From: Bacteroidota bacterium
Lineage (GTDB): Bacteria > Bacteroidota > Bacteroidia > CAMBQF01
Direction of reading: 5' to 3'
Assembly: GCA_027483285.1 (NCBI GenBank)
Contig: JAIXUZ010000264.1
Location: 1 to 10,257 of the forward strand
Length of the DNA stretch: 10,257 nt
Part shown: positions 1-7,017 of the stretch, piece by piece
Layout: each line of letters opens with the position of its first letter
Numbering within the stretch: position 1 is the stretch's first letter
Notes under the pieces: model-generated
What the model saw: the letters and a program-made list of their open reading frames with translations, nothing else
Told to the model about the DNA's origin: nothing
Databases searched by the model: none
Program-made: the position numbers and the translations under genes

Positions 1-119
1 CTAAATCATCACTTGAAAACAGGTGGTCAATTTGACGCGGAAAAAGGTGGTCAGTTTAACGCGGAAAATGGTGGTCAGTTTGGTGCGAAAAGAGGTGGTC
101 AATTACAGCGGAATTTCCA
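1..119. mobile_element. Terminal part of an IS21-family insertion sequence
   Basis: Only the last ~119 bases of the element are in the window; its transposase genes (istA/istB) would lie to the left. The diagnostic feature is a set of tandem 24-bp repeats starting GGTGGTCA, placed just inside the end. Multiple terminal repeats of this sort are typical of IS21-family elements, and this sequence type is common in Bacteroidota. The outer border is put at 119 because the sequence there reads GGAATTTCCA and IS21 elements end in a CA dinucleotide. From about 120 onward the sequence reads as a different, AT-rich coding region. The orientation of the element cannot be told from one end, and no target duplication can be checked without the other end. 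The exact border could be off by several bases. Confidence 0.75.
22..119. repeat. Four tandem 24-bp terminal repeats (transposase-binding type)
   Basis: Copies begin at 22, 46, 70 and 94, each starting GGTGGTCA(A/G)TT. The first three end GCGGAAAA(A/T) or GCGAAAAGA. The fourth runs on into the element end at about 119. The period is exactly 24 bp. In IS21-family elements such repeats at both ends are binding sites for the transposase IstA. Because 24 is a multiple of three, the repeats also read open as an eight-residue repeat (VVNLTRKK-like) in the frame that continues into the downstream gene remnant. Confidence 0.8.
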
Positions 120-442
120 ATTTAGCAGATAAAAAAGGGGTTGAATATGCTTACATCTTTGAAATGAGTTACTCTTACGACATAACTAAGAGTAAAGGAA
201 CTTCAATATTAGAAGAAGGTGGTAAAATGAAATTAAGCAACATTTTTTCAGGCAGGTCAACTTCTGGCTCTCAAGTTTATCCCGGGGATAAAGGAATCCG
301 GTTTGAAGATTCTCTTTGTATCCAAATACATAAAATAAAACTCAAGCATTCATCAATACAATGGGATAAAAAAGTACTTTATACTCTAGGTATATATTAT
401 CCAGAAAATTTTGCTCATTCATTTATTGGCATTGAAAAATAA
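120..442 (+). pseudogene. 3' remnant of a Z1-domain ATPase gene, cut by the IS element
   Basis: About 107 C-terminal residues are left, in the frame ending with the TAA at 440-442. The readable part contains LSNIFSGRSTSGSQVYPGD, then RFED, an IQIHKIKL segment, and YTLGIYYPENFAHSFIGIEK at the end. I recognise this as resembling the C-terminal part of Z1-domain proteins, large ATPases found in operons with DUF4420 nucleases, GHKL/MORC-type ATPases and DNA cytosine methyltransferases. That is pattern memory, not a search. Z1 proteins are usually several hundred residues long, so the ATPase core is missing and the gene should be dead. The frame stays open leftward through the IS repeats to a GTG at 23, so a 139-residue hybrid could in principle be made. 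One base separates its stop from the start of the next gene, which supports its having been the upstream gene of the same operon. AT-rich, like the next two genes. Confidence 0.65.
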
Positions 443-443
443 T

Positions 444-1436
444 ATGTATTCAATATTTAAAATATTACAAGAACTAAAAGTAAAATCAGTTAAAAGTGCT
501 GATTATTATAATATTGCAGCGTTGCCATCAATACGGGATCATAAAATTGGTATATCCCAAAGTGAGTACCCAATGTTTTTTATTAAATGTAACGATTCTG
601 AAAATGTAAAATCTATTGACTGTAATCTTGAATTCATTTCAGTACAATTTAATCGCCATTGTCAGTTGCTAAATAATAAAAAGGAAGTTGAGGAGGGTAT
701 TTATACTATTATTTCATTAAAGACTAATTCAATAGACCTACAAGAGTATTTTTTAGATACTATTTACTTAGTAATAAAGAAACTACCGCAAAAACCAAAT
801 CTAAAAGAGTTGAAGATTGAAGTTGACAACTTACTAAATTTATTTAACAGATTGTCACAACCTGCTATTAAAACGATACAAGGGCTATGGGCTGAGTTAT
901 TAATTATTGAACAGTCCAATAATCCGGAATATTTAATTAAAGCTTGGCATAGTTCTGCAACAGATAAATTTGACTTTAACGACGGCAAAGACAAAATAGA
1001 AGTAAAAAGCACTTCAAATAGTAGAAGAGTACATACTTTTTCAATTGAACAATTAAACCCAAATGAGCATTCAACTTTACTAGTCGCTTCCGTCTTTACT
1101 GTTATGACAGGGATTGGAAAAAGTATTTTTAACTTAATACATTCTATTGAAAAGAAGCTAAAAAATAAAGAAGGGCTACTTCATTTAAATGAAATAGTAG
1201 TTAAAACGCTTGGTAAGGATTTTGAAAAATCTTTTGATGTGTTTTATGATTATCAACTTGGTATTGATTCTATTGAATATTTTAAAAGTGCTGACATTCC
1301 TTCAATAAACACAAATAATATACCAAGAGAAATTTCCAACATTAGATTCGATTGTGACTTAACTAATCTATCTGGAATTAAAGAAAATAAAACTAATTCA
1401 ATACTGCATAACTCCTTATTTCAAAACAAACTATAA
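444..1436 (+). CDS. DUF4420-type PD-(D/E)XK nuclease family protein (defence operon)
   Basis: Predicted 330-residue protein. The central part has the layout of the DUF4420 PD-(D/E)XK nuclease family: a helix GLWAELLIIE (about 147-156, Glu151), then KFDF (about 175-178, Asp177), then IEVKST with Glu186 and Lys188. Together these form an intact E...D...ExK site, so the nuclease looks catalytically competent. Members of this family occur in restriction-like operons with Z1 ATPases, GHKL ATPases and C5 methyltransferases. Here the preceding remnant looks like the end of a Z1 gene. I chose the ATG at 444, one base after the upstream stop. An in-frame ATG at 411 would overlap the Z1 frame by 32 bases, while the 1-bp gap matches the next junction (1436/1438) and suggests translational coupling. 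A 60-base spot count near the end of the operon gives about 27% GC, well below the genes from 2240 onward, so transfer is likely. With the operon's 5' part lost, expression would depend on readthrough from the IS. Confidence 0.75.
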   Translation: MYSIFKILQELKVKSVKSADYYNIAALPSIRDHKIGISQSEYPMFFIKCNDSENVKSIDCNLEFISVQFNRHCQLLNNKKEVEEGIYTIISLKTNSIDLQEYFLDTIYLVIKKLPQKPNLKELKIEVDNLLNLFNRLSQPAIKTIQGLWAELLIIEQSNNPEYLIKAWHSSATDKFDFNDGKDKIEVKSTSNSRRVHTFSIEQLNPNEHSTLLVASVFTVMTGIGKSIFNLIHSIEKKLKNKEGLLHLNEIVVKTLGKDFEKSFDVFYDYQLGIDSIEYFKSADIPSINTNNIPREISNIRFDCDLTNLSGIKENKTNSILHNSLFQNKL

Positions 1437-1437
1437 C

Positions 1438-2169
1438 ATGGGGAAAATTCAAGCAAAGGAATTAAAAATAAAATTCATTGAAACCTTAAACGAATTAGAT
1501 GGATTTAATTATGAAAATGGCAATCCATTTTTAATAAAAATTCGTTCAAAACAGTACTTCATTTTCTTAAAAAATCTTTCCCCTGCATATTTTAAAAATT
1601 CGCCAGATGTTACTAGAGTTCAGCTACCTTACAGTTCACATTTTGCGAAAATACTAAAGGCTGACATTCCCTTTATTATTCTTGGATATGACTCTATTAA
1701 TGATACGCTCGTATGCTGGAACCCAAAAAAGGTAAAAGAAAGATTAAATGCAAAGAGCAATGTTTCTTTATACTCAAGAGAATCATTACAATCAATAGTG
1801 AAACTAAATGAATTTAAATCGGGCTATCTATCAAACGGGGAAAGAATAATAATATTCAGGCGGGAAACACTCATTAGTTTTTTTGATAATATTTCACATC
1901 TATTTAAAGAAAAAAAAGGAGTATTAAAAAGTGAAGAATCAAAAATATTAATTGAGCCTGTTCATTTAGATGAACATGACATAGATAAACTAAATGAATT
2001 AACAGATAAAATATTATTGAATGAAATCAAACCACTATTAAAAAAAAATAAAGTTTTAGAGTCCGTAGAAGTTTGCACTAATTTTTATGGAAGTAAATAC
2101 AAGGCAATGACTTTTAAGGATTGGTTTAAACTAGTAAATCAAGAATATAAAAGAATAAACTCTAAATAA
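1438..2169 (+). CDS. Unassigned 243-residue protein, last gene of the defence-type operon
   Basis: I cannot assign this protein to a named family. It starts one base after the stop of the DUF4420 gene and shares its low GC, so it is almost certainly part of the same operon. It has no signal peptide or membrane segment and looks cytosolic. The N-terminal half (about residues 1-135) looks like a compact alpha/beta domain with hydrophobic strands (YFIFLKNLSP, PFIILGYDSIND), followed by CWNPKKVKERLN and NVSLYSRESLQ. The position and the strand-rich, basic character would suit a DNA-recognition or nuclease-like role, but no complete PD-(D/E)XK site is evident to me. The C-terminal half is more helical and charged, ending YKAMTFKDWFKLVNQEYKR. 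In related operons the gene after DUF4420 often encodes an AIPR-type protein. This one is much shorter and does not look like AIPR. Function in restriction or phage defence is inferred from context only. Confidence 0.7.
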   Translation: MGKIQAKELKIKFIETLNELDGFNYENGNPFLIKIRSKQYFIFLKNLSPAYFKNSPDVTRVQLPYSSHFAKILKADIPFIILGYDSINDTLVCWNPKKVKERLNAKSNVSLYSRESLQSIVKLNEFKSGYLSNGERIIIFRRETLISFFDNISHLFKEKKGVLKSEESKILIEPVHLDEHDIDKLNELTDKILLNEIKPLLKKNKVLESVEVCTNFYGSKYKAMTFKDWFKLVNQEYKRINSK

Positions 2170-2207
2170 ATCCTATCCACCAAAAACAACCTGCTTAAAA
2201 TCATTTT

Positions 2208-2235
2208 TTGTGTATTGATTTGTGTACTATCTTTG
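2208..2235 (+). promoter_or_regulatory. Bacteroidota-type promoter of the copper/heme-type operon
   Basis: The -7 box TATCTTTG (2228-2235) fits TAnnTTTG. A TTG at 2208-2210, in a run TTTTTTG, lies 17 bases upstream as the -33 box. The box ends only four bases before a GTG at 2240, so the transcript would be leaderless or nearly so. It sits at the boundary between the AT-rich defence genes and the ~50% GC operon, showing that the operon has its own promoter. Confidence 0.6.
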
Positions 2236-2239
2236 CCCC

Positions 2240-2623
2240 GTGCTAAGAATAGCCTCTATAGTGTTGTTATGTGCCGTGCTGCAAACCGTAGTAGGCAAAA
2301 CAGCCGTTTGGGTATGGTTTAAAGCCAACGAGGCCTATATAGCACAAACCCTTTGCGAGAACAAGGCCAAGCCCGCTAAAAAGTGTAACGGTAAATGCCA
2401 GCTTGCCAAGCAGCTTAAAAAAGCCGATGGCGAACCTTCTACCAAGCAAGCCCCTACCCTACCCGCAGGGTTAAAAGAAATTAAAGAAGCCCAGCCAGAA
2501 ACCATTGGCGGCATTGATTTTTCATTAATAGTTGCTACTACATCATCGGCTAAATCGTTTAAATATATTCAAGCCACATCAGGCAATTACAGTAGTGTTT
2601 TGCTACGCCCCCCAATTGGTTAA
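2240..2623 (+). CDS. Small exported cysteine-motif protein (possible metal binding)
   Basis: Predicted 127 residues from a GTG at 2240. An earlier in-frame GTG at 2222 lies upstream of the -7 box and so would not be on the transcript. From 2240 the N-terminus is LRIASIVLLCAVLQTVV, a hydrophobic segment that could be a signal peptide or membrane anchor. A cysteine motif follows: LCEN with Cys39, then KKCNGKCQLAKQL with Cys49 and Cys53 (C-x9-C-x3-C). I recall Bacteroidota proteins of this shape (an N-terminal hydrophobic segment, CEN, then CNGKC-L), but I know no established function. Being the first gene of an operon with an MbnP/MbnH pair suggests periplasmic or envelope copper or heme handling. 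The C-terminal ~75 residues are low in motifs and probably poorly structured. No Shine-Dalgarno sequence is visible, which is normal for this phylum. Confidence 0.65.
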   Translation: MLRIASIVLLCAVLQTVVGKTAVWVWFKANEAYIAQTLCENKAKPAKKCNGKCQLAKQLKKADGEPSTKQAPTLPAGLKEIKEAQPETIGGIDFSLIVATTSSAKSFKYIQATSGNYSSVLLRPPIG

Positions 2624-2663
2624 TCGCCCCTTATTTTCTACGGATTAATCAATTCACATTTCA

Positions 2664-3566
2664 ATGAATAAATTTTTATTGGCTGTTATATGCCTTATAG
2701 GCATGTATAGCAATGCGGCTGCCTGCGATGCCTGCGGCTGCTCATCGGGCGGAAGCTACCTGGGCACCATGCCACAGCTGCAACGCTCGTTTGTAGGCCT
2801 GCGATACATTTGGCGTAGCTTTACGGTAACACCATCGCAAGGTGCCGAAGGGCGCATTTACGAAAACTACCACAGCTCCGACCTTTGGGCGCGGTACTTT
2901 CCGCACAAGCGCGTGCAGGTGTTTGCCTTTGTTCCGTATAGTTACTACAGCCGCAAAACCGATACCAAAACCATTACCACCCAGGGCCTTGGCGACATTA
3001 GCCTGATGGCGGGTTACATGGTATTTAACAACGGCGACAGCATAGGCAAGCTATGGAAGCAGACCCTTAGCGTAAACGGCGGCATAAAGCTTCCTACGGG
3101 CCAATACAATATACGCAACAATGGGTTGCGCCTAAACCCCGCCATGCAGCCCGGCACGGGCAGTGTAGATTATCTGGCTAATATCTTTTATAGCATACGC
3201 TACAAAAAGGTGGGCTTTACGGCCGATGCCAACGCACGCTTCTGCTCTGCCAACAAAAACAGCTACCAACTGGGCAACCGCTACAGCGCATCGGCAAAAG
3301 TGTTTGTATGGCAAAAAATGGGCTTTAGTTCATCAATATTACCAATGGCTGGCATTACCTTTGATTATGCCCGCCACGACCGCGACTTTGGCAGCCGTGT
3401 TGCCGAAAGTGGTGGTCGTGCTGTTTTTGCCACGTTGGGTGTAGAATATTACTACCGCAGCTTTGGCATAGGCGCTAATTACCAATTACCCGTTACCGCA
3501 TCATTTGCGCAGGGCACAACCAAACCTACCGCAAGGGTGGGCGCGCAGGTTATGTTTACTTTTTAA
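2664..3566 (+). CDS. Outer-membrane beta-barrel protein with N-terminal CDACGC motif
   Basis: 300 residues. Residues 1-20 form a signal peptide (MNKFLLAVICLIGMYSNAAA), immediately followed by CDACGC (Cys21, Cys24, Cys26) at the mature N-terminus. The rest alternates aromatic and polar residues in strand-like segments (for example FVGLRYIWRSF, VQVFAFVPYSYYS, GFTADANARF, FATLGVEYYYRSFGIGANY). It ends VGAQVMFTF, with a terminal Phe as expected for BAM-inserted barrels. Similar proteins are usually annotated only as 'transporter' or MetA-pathway-like porins. The CxxCxC cluster is unusual for a porin and suggests binding of copper or another soft metal near the periplasmic or outer face. A lipobox reading of AAAC is possible but weak. 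It sits 40 bases after the small Cys-motif gene and 42 before the MbnP gene, with no promoter box visible in either gap, so it is probably co-transcribed. It may deliver or release metal or a small ligand across the outer membrane. Confidence 0.7.
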   Translation: MNKFLLAVICLIGMYSNAAACDACGCSSGGSYLGTMPQLQRSFVGLRYIWRSFTVTPSQGAEGRIYENYHSSDLWARYFPHKRVQVFAFVPYSYYSRKTDTKTITTQGLGDISLMAGYMVFNNGDSIGKLWKQTLSVNGGIKLPTGQYNIRNNGLRLNPAMQPGTGSVDYLANIFYSIRYKKVGFTADANARFCSANKNSYQLGNRYSASAKVFVWQKMGFSSSILPMAGITFDYARHDRDFGSRVAESGGRAVFATLGVEYYYRSFGIGANYQLPVTASFAQGTTKPTARVGAQVMFTF

Positions 3567-3608
3567 ACCTTTTGTATAAAACCAATTCTAACATTAACAT
3601 AATTAACC

Positions 3609-4367
3609 ATGAAAAAAATCAATATCCTTCTGTTTTTAGCTGCTTTAGTAGCATTTTCTGCCTGTAAAGATGATGATGACAACACACCTACCGGCAACGG
3701 TACGCTTAACGTAGAGCTTGAGCATAGCTTTGGGGCTGATGCCTTTGAACTGAACAGCGCAAACTTCTACACCACTGCCGCCGGCGAACAGGTTAAGTTT
3801 AACACCCTTAAGTATTACATAAGCAACGTTGTTTTAACCAAAAGCGATGGTACTATATGGGTGCAGCCAGAGAGCTACTATTTGGTTGATGCATCTAACG
3901 CTGCCAGCACTATGTTAAACATTGCTGATGTTCCTTCTGCCGATTATACAGCAATAACTTTTACACTGGGTGTAGATAGCCTACGCAACGTATCGGGTGC
4001 GCAAACAGGTGCTTTAAGTGTTGCCAACGGTATGTTCTGGACCTGGAACAGCGGCTACATCTTCTTTAAAGCCGAAGGCGAATCGCCACAATCTGTGGAT
4101 AACAACTTTATATACCATATTGGTGGTTTTAGCGGCGCTAACAAAGCACAACGCACCGTAACACTTGATTTTGCTGGCGCTAAAGCAGAAGTTAGAAAAG
4201 ATGCTGCACCACAAGTTCACCTTTCGGTTGATGTGGCCAACTTTTTTAATGGCACTACAAACCTGGTTATAGCTAACAATAGTAATATGATGATGCCAGG
4301 TGCAGGCGCTGCTGCTATTGCCGACAGGTACCAGAATATGTTTGAGTTTGAACACGTACACAACTAA
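3609..4367 (+). CDS. MbnP-family copper-binding-type surface lipoprotein
   Basis: 252 residues. A lipoprotein signal peptide (LVAFSAC, lipid-modified Cys19) is followed directly by KDDDD, which fits the Bacteroidota lipoprotein export signal that sends lipoproteins to the cell surface. The mature domain (about 32-250) has the MbnP pattern: LNVELEHSFGADAFELN near the start, KFNTLKYYISNV, then FWTWNSGYIFFKAEG (Trp144, Trp146), a YHIGGF segment (His170), QVHLSVDV (His204), a Met-rich NMMMPG, and a C-terminal FEFEHVHN with two His. In the studied MbnP/MbnH pairs, a partner di-heme enzyme oxidises a Trp of MbnP to kynurenine, and the protein binds copper. One of the two Trp here is a candidate site, but which one I cannot say. 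The partner-type gene follows ten bases downstream. No promoter box is seen in the 42-base gap upstream. Confidence 0.8.
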   Translation: MKKINILLFLAALVAFSACKDDDDNTPTGNGTLNVELEHSFGADAFELNSANFYTTAAGEQVKFNTLKYYISNVVLTKSDGTIWVQPESYYLVDASNAASTMLNIADVPSADYTAITFTLGVDSLRNVSGAQTGALSVANGMFWTWNSGYIFFKAEGESPQSVDNNFIYHIGGFSGANKAQRTVTLDFAGAKAEVRKDAAPQVHLSVDVANFFNGTTNLVIANNSNMMMPGAGAAAIADRYQNMFEFEHVHN

Positions 4368-4377
4368 CATACTACCT

Positions 4378-5379
4378 ATGTTCCGCAGCGCGTTAGCGGT
4401 TTTTACAGTTATCTTTTTTATTGCTTGCGAGAAGGAAAGCGCGGGGCCTCAATACAATTTTGAGGTTCCCGCATACTTTCCTGCCAGGCATTATAATGTG
4501 GCGTTTGATGCTAAAAAGTTTGAACTGGGGCGTAAGCTTTTTTACGACCCCATCCTATCAGTTGACAATACCATATCGTGCGGCAGTTGCCACCAGCAGT
4601 TTGCAGGCTTTGCCCACTTAGACCATAAGTTGAGCCATGGCGTAAACAACAAACTGGGTACACGCAACTCTCCAGCATTATTCAACCTGGCATGGATGCC
4701 CGCCTTTATGTGGGATGGGGGAATAAACCATATAGAAACCATGCCCTCAGCACCCATTACCAACCCGGTAGAAATGGATTTACCACTGGCTACCGCTATT
4801 GCAAAGCTTAACCAATCGGCCCAATACAAGGCGTTGTTTAAAGATGCCTTTGGGGTTAACCAGATTACTGACTACCATCTGTTTAAAGCTTTCGCCATGT
4901 TTATGGCAAATATCGTATCGGGCAACTCGCGGTACGACCAATACATGCAGGGAAAAACCACTGCTTTATCTGCTGATGAAATAGAAGGCAAAAACCTGTT
5001 TATGGATAAATGCGCCAGCTGCCATAAGCCGCCCCTATTTACCGATTTTAGCTACCGTAATAATGGGCTTGACAGCGTATTTACTGATGATACCGGCCGC
5101 AACCATATTACCCAGCTGCAAGAGGATATTGGCAAGTTTAAAGTACCCACATTGCGCAACGTAGCACTATCTTACCCTTATATGCATAACGGGCGTACTG
5201 AAACTTTGGAAAATGTGCTAGACCATTACAGCAGTGGCATTAAACAATCGCCAACCTTAGACCCTGCTTTACAAAACGGCATCGCGTTATCACCGTCAGA
5301 AAAAGCTAACATACTGGCATTTTTAAATGCCCTTACCGATGATGATTTTGTAAACAACCCAGCCTATGCTGAGCCTTAA
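4378..5379 (+). CDS. MbnH/MauG-type di-heme cytochrome c peroxidase lipoprotein
   Basis: 333 residues from the ATG at 4378, ten bases after the MbnP stop. A start at 4300 would overlap MbnP and give no signal peptide, whereas from 4378 the N-terminus is a clear lipoprotein signal (VFFIAC-type, Cys17). Two heme c attachment motifs are present: CGSCH at 68-72 and CASCH at 212-216, the layout of bacterial di-heme cytochrome c peroxidases and MauG/MbnH enzymes. Other family marks are FELGRKLFYDP before heme 1, a TRNSPALFN segment, MWDGG with Trp112, NPVEM near 130, the FKVPTLRNV segment and YMHNGR near the C-terminus. Classical family members reduce peroxide with electrons from a small cytochrome. 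MbnH-type members instead form a high-valent di-heme state and oxidise a Trp in MbnP. The adjacent MbnP gene makes the second role more likely. It should sit in the envelope, lipid-anchored. A terminator lies just downstream. Confidence 0.85.
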   Translation: MFRSALAVFTVIFFIACEKESAGPQYNFEVPAYFPARHYNVAFDAKKFELGRKLFYDPILSVDNTISCGSCHQQFAGFAHLDHKLSHGVNNKLGTRNSPALFNLAWMPAFMWDGGINHIETMPSAPITNPVEMDLPLATAIAKLNQSAQYKALFKDAFGVNQITDYHLFKAFAMFMANIVSGNSRYDQYMQGKTTALSADEIEGKNLFMDKCASCHKPPLFTDFSYRNNGLDSVFTDDTGRNHITQLQEDIGKFKVPTLRNVALSYPYMHNGRTETLENVLDHYSSGIKQSPTLDPALQNGIALSPSEKANILAFLNALTDDDFVNNPAYAEP

Positions 5380-5386
5380 AATCAAA

Positions 5387-5417
5387 AAATCCCCAATACT
5401 TGAAGCAAAGGGGATTT
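5387..5417. terminator. Bidirectional intrinsic terminator
   Basis: AAATCCCC (5387-5394) pairs with GGGGATTT (5410-5417), giving an 8-bp stem with a 15-base loop. It lies between the peroxidase stop (5379) and the stop of the convergent phoH-type gene (5436). On the minus strand the stem is followed by a run of T (from the A-run just left of 5390), so it should work well there. On the plus strand the downstream tract is weaker (ATTTAATAT). Confidence 0.65.
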
Positions 5418-5435
5418 AATATAGTTGTTGGTAGT

Positions 5436-6788
5436 TTATAAAAGTTCGTTAGCCAAATTAGCCAGTTCAGAGCGTTCGCCTTTTTCAAGGGCAATGTGGG
5501 CATACAGTTTTTGGCCTTTTAGCTTATCTATCAGGTATGATAAACCATTCGATTGCGCATCTAAATACGGTGTGTCAATCTGGTAAATATCACCTGTAAA
5601 AATAATCTTAGTACCCTCGCCGGCGCGGGTAATAATGGTCTTCACCTCGTGCGGTGTTAAGTTCTGCGCCTCGTCAACAATAAAAAATATGTTTGACAGG
5701 CTACGCCCGCGTATGTAGGCCAATGGCTGCACAACCAGCTTTTCCTGGTCTACCATGTCTTGTATCTTTTTATGCTCGCGGCTGCCTTCTTCCCACTGTC
5801 CCTGTATCATCTTCAGGTTATCCCAAAGCGGCTCCATGTAAGGGTTTAGCTTCGATTTTACATCGCCCGGCAAATAGCCAATATCTTTATTACTTAGCGG
5901 CACAATAGGGCGTGCTAAAAATATCTGCCTGTAATCGCGTTTTTGGTTAAGCGCCCCGGCCAGTGCCAACAGCGTTTTACCCGTGCCTGCCACCCCTTGT
6001 ATAGTTACCAGTTTCACGTTGGGGTTTTCCAGCGCATGCAGGGCAAAAACCTGTTCCGCATTGCGGGGTTTAATACCAAAGGCCAGGTTCTTCTCTACCC
6101 TTTCTATCTTTTGCGTTTCAGGGTTATAAAACGCCAGCACCGACGATTTACCATTCTTCAACACAAAGTACTGGTTGTCGGCTGGCGGGTTCTTTTTAAA
6201 TGCAGGTATACGCTTTACATCAATCTCGCTGGCGCGGTATAGTTCGTCAATAATAGCACTGTCAAGGTCGGCGATGGTTTCGCGGCCTTTATACAGGTCG
6301 TCTATATGGCGAATTTTGCCTGTCTCAAAATCTTCAGCCGTAAGGTTGAGCGCTTTGGCCTTTAAGCGCAGGTTGATGTCTTTACTAACCAATACCACAG
6401 GGCGGCCGGGGTTTTCTTCTACCGCTCCCAGCGCGGCATTTAGTATGCGGTGGTCGGCCTTGGCCTCGCCAAACACCTTATTGGCATCTATATTTTTGGT
6501 GCGCTCGTTCATCCACACCTTAATCTTGCCCTTGCCTTTACCCACCAGTGGTATCCAGTCGTTTAGCGTGTAGTTGCCCGATAGGTCGTCTAACAACCTG
6601 ATAAACTCACGTGCCTGGAAGTTCTTGGTATCGTTGCCCTTTTTAAAGTTGTCCAACTCTTCCAGCACAGTTATTGGGATTATCACATCGTGCTCGCCAA
6701 AATTATTTATCGCGTTAAAATCGTATAGAATAACAGAAGTATCAATTACGAATATCTTGCTTTCTCCGGTAGTTTTCTTTTTCGCCAT
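5436..6788 (-). CDS. PIN-PhoH protein (PhoH2-like RNase/ATPase)
   Basis: 450 residues, two domains. The N-terminal PIN domain (about 10-150) starts with KIFVIDTSVI (Asp16), then VLEELDNFKK (Glu44), ADHRIL (Asp112) and SKDINLR (Asp137), the acidic set that binds metal in PIN ribonucleases. The C-terminal PhoH ATPase domain (about 235-450) carries Walker A GVAGTGKT at 265-272, LARPIVPLSNKDIGYLPGD after it, Walker B IFFIVDEAQN at 367-376, and a later TGDIYQIDTP segment. Length and order match PIN-PhoH (PhoH2/YlaK-type) proteins, for which mycobacterial members act as ATP-dependent RNA-unwinding ribonucleases. It is cytosolic. No part is missing and base composition matches the core genes. It is transcribed alone, towards the peroxidase gene. 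No convincing TAnnTTTG promoter was found upstream; a near match, TTAATTTG, lies about 30 bases before the ATG. Confidence 0.9.
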   Translation of the reverse strand: MAKKKTTGESKIFVIDTSVILYDFNAINNFGEHDVIIPITVLEELDNFKKGNDTKNFQAREFIRLLDDLSGNYTLNDWIPLVGKGKGKIKVWMNERTKNIDANKVFGEAKADHRILNAALGAVEENPGRPVVLVSKDINLRLKAKALNLTAEDFETGKIRHIDDLYKGRETIADLDSAIIDELYRASEIDVKRIPAFKKNPPADNQYFVLKNGKSSVLAFYNPETQKIERVEKNLAFGIKPRNAEQVFALHALENPNVKLVTIQGVAGTGKTLLALAGALNQKRDYRQIFLARPIVPLSNKDIGYLPGDVKSKLNPYMEPLWDNLKMIQGQWEEGSREHKKIQDMVDQEKLVVQPLAYIRGRSLSNIFFIVDEAQNLTPHEVKTIITRAGEGTKIIFTGDIYQIDTPYLDAQSNGLSYLIDKLKGQKLYAHIALEKGERSELANLANELL

Positions 6789-7017
6789 GTGTAGATGCCT
6801 GCTTCAGATTTACTGACCGCAAATTAAACGGGGAACGTGTCTTTTGAGTTAAGTATGCCTTATTGTTTTCAACACGCAGAGGGCGCGGCATATAAGGCTT
6901 GCACGCTAAAGGCACGGGGCTGTAGCAAACCACCTGTTGAAAAGTGTAAAACTAATTGGATAATAAAGGATTGAAATATCCGTTTTAAAACACAAACAGC
7001 TTTATTTTAACAATAAG

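Noticed and set aside
22..119. Tandem repeats resembling a short CRISPR array
   Set aside because: The 24-bp units are directly adjacent with no unique spacers, and they match the terminal-repeat design of IS21 elements.
23..442. 139-residue gene starting at the GTG at 23
   Set aside because: Its first third is translated IS terminal repeat; only the part from about 120 is protein-like, so it is treated as a gene remnant with an artificial 5' end.
411..443. Longer start (ATG 411) for the DUF4420 gene
   Set aside because: It overlaps the upstream frame by 32 bases, while the ATG at 444 gives the same 1-bp spacing seen at the next junction.
2222..2239. GTG 2222 as start of the small Cys-motif protein
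   Set aside because: It lies upstream of the -7 box at 2228-2235 and would not be transcribed from that promoter; the hydrophobic N-terminus is complete from 2240.
4300..4377. Longer start for the di-heme peroxidase
   Set aside because: It would overlap the MbnP gene by 68 bases and bury the lipoprotein signal peptide that starts exactly at 4378.
6175..6573. 132-residue open frame on the plus strand inside the phoH-type gene
   Set aside because: It is antisense to a well-supported PIN-PhoH coding region and has a low-complexity Ser/Leu/Arg composition typical of a shadow frame.
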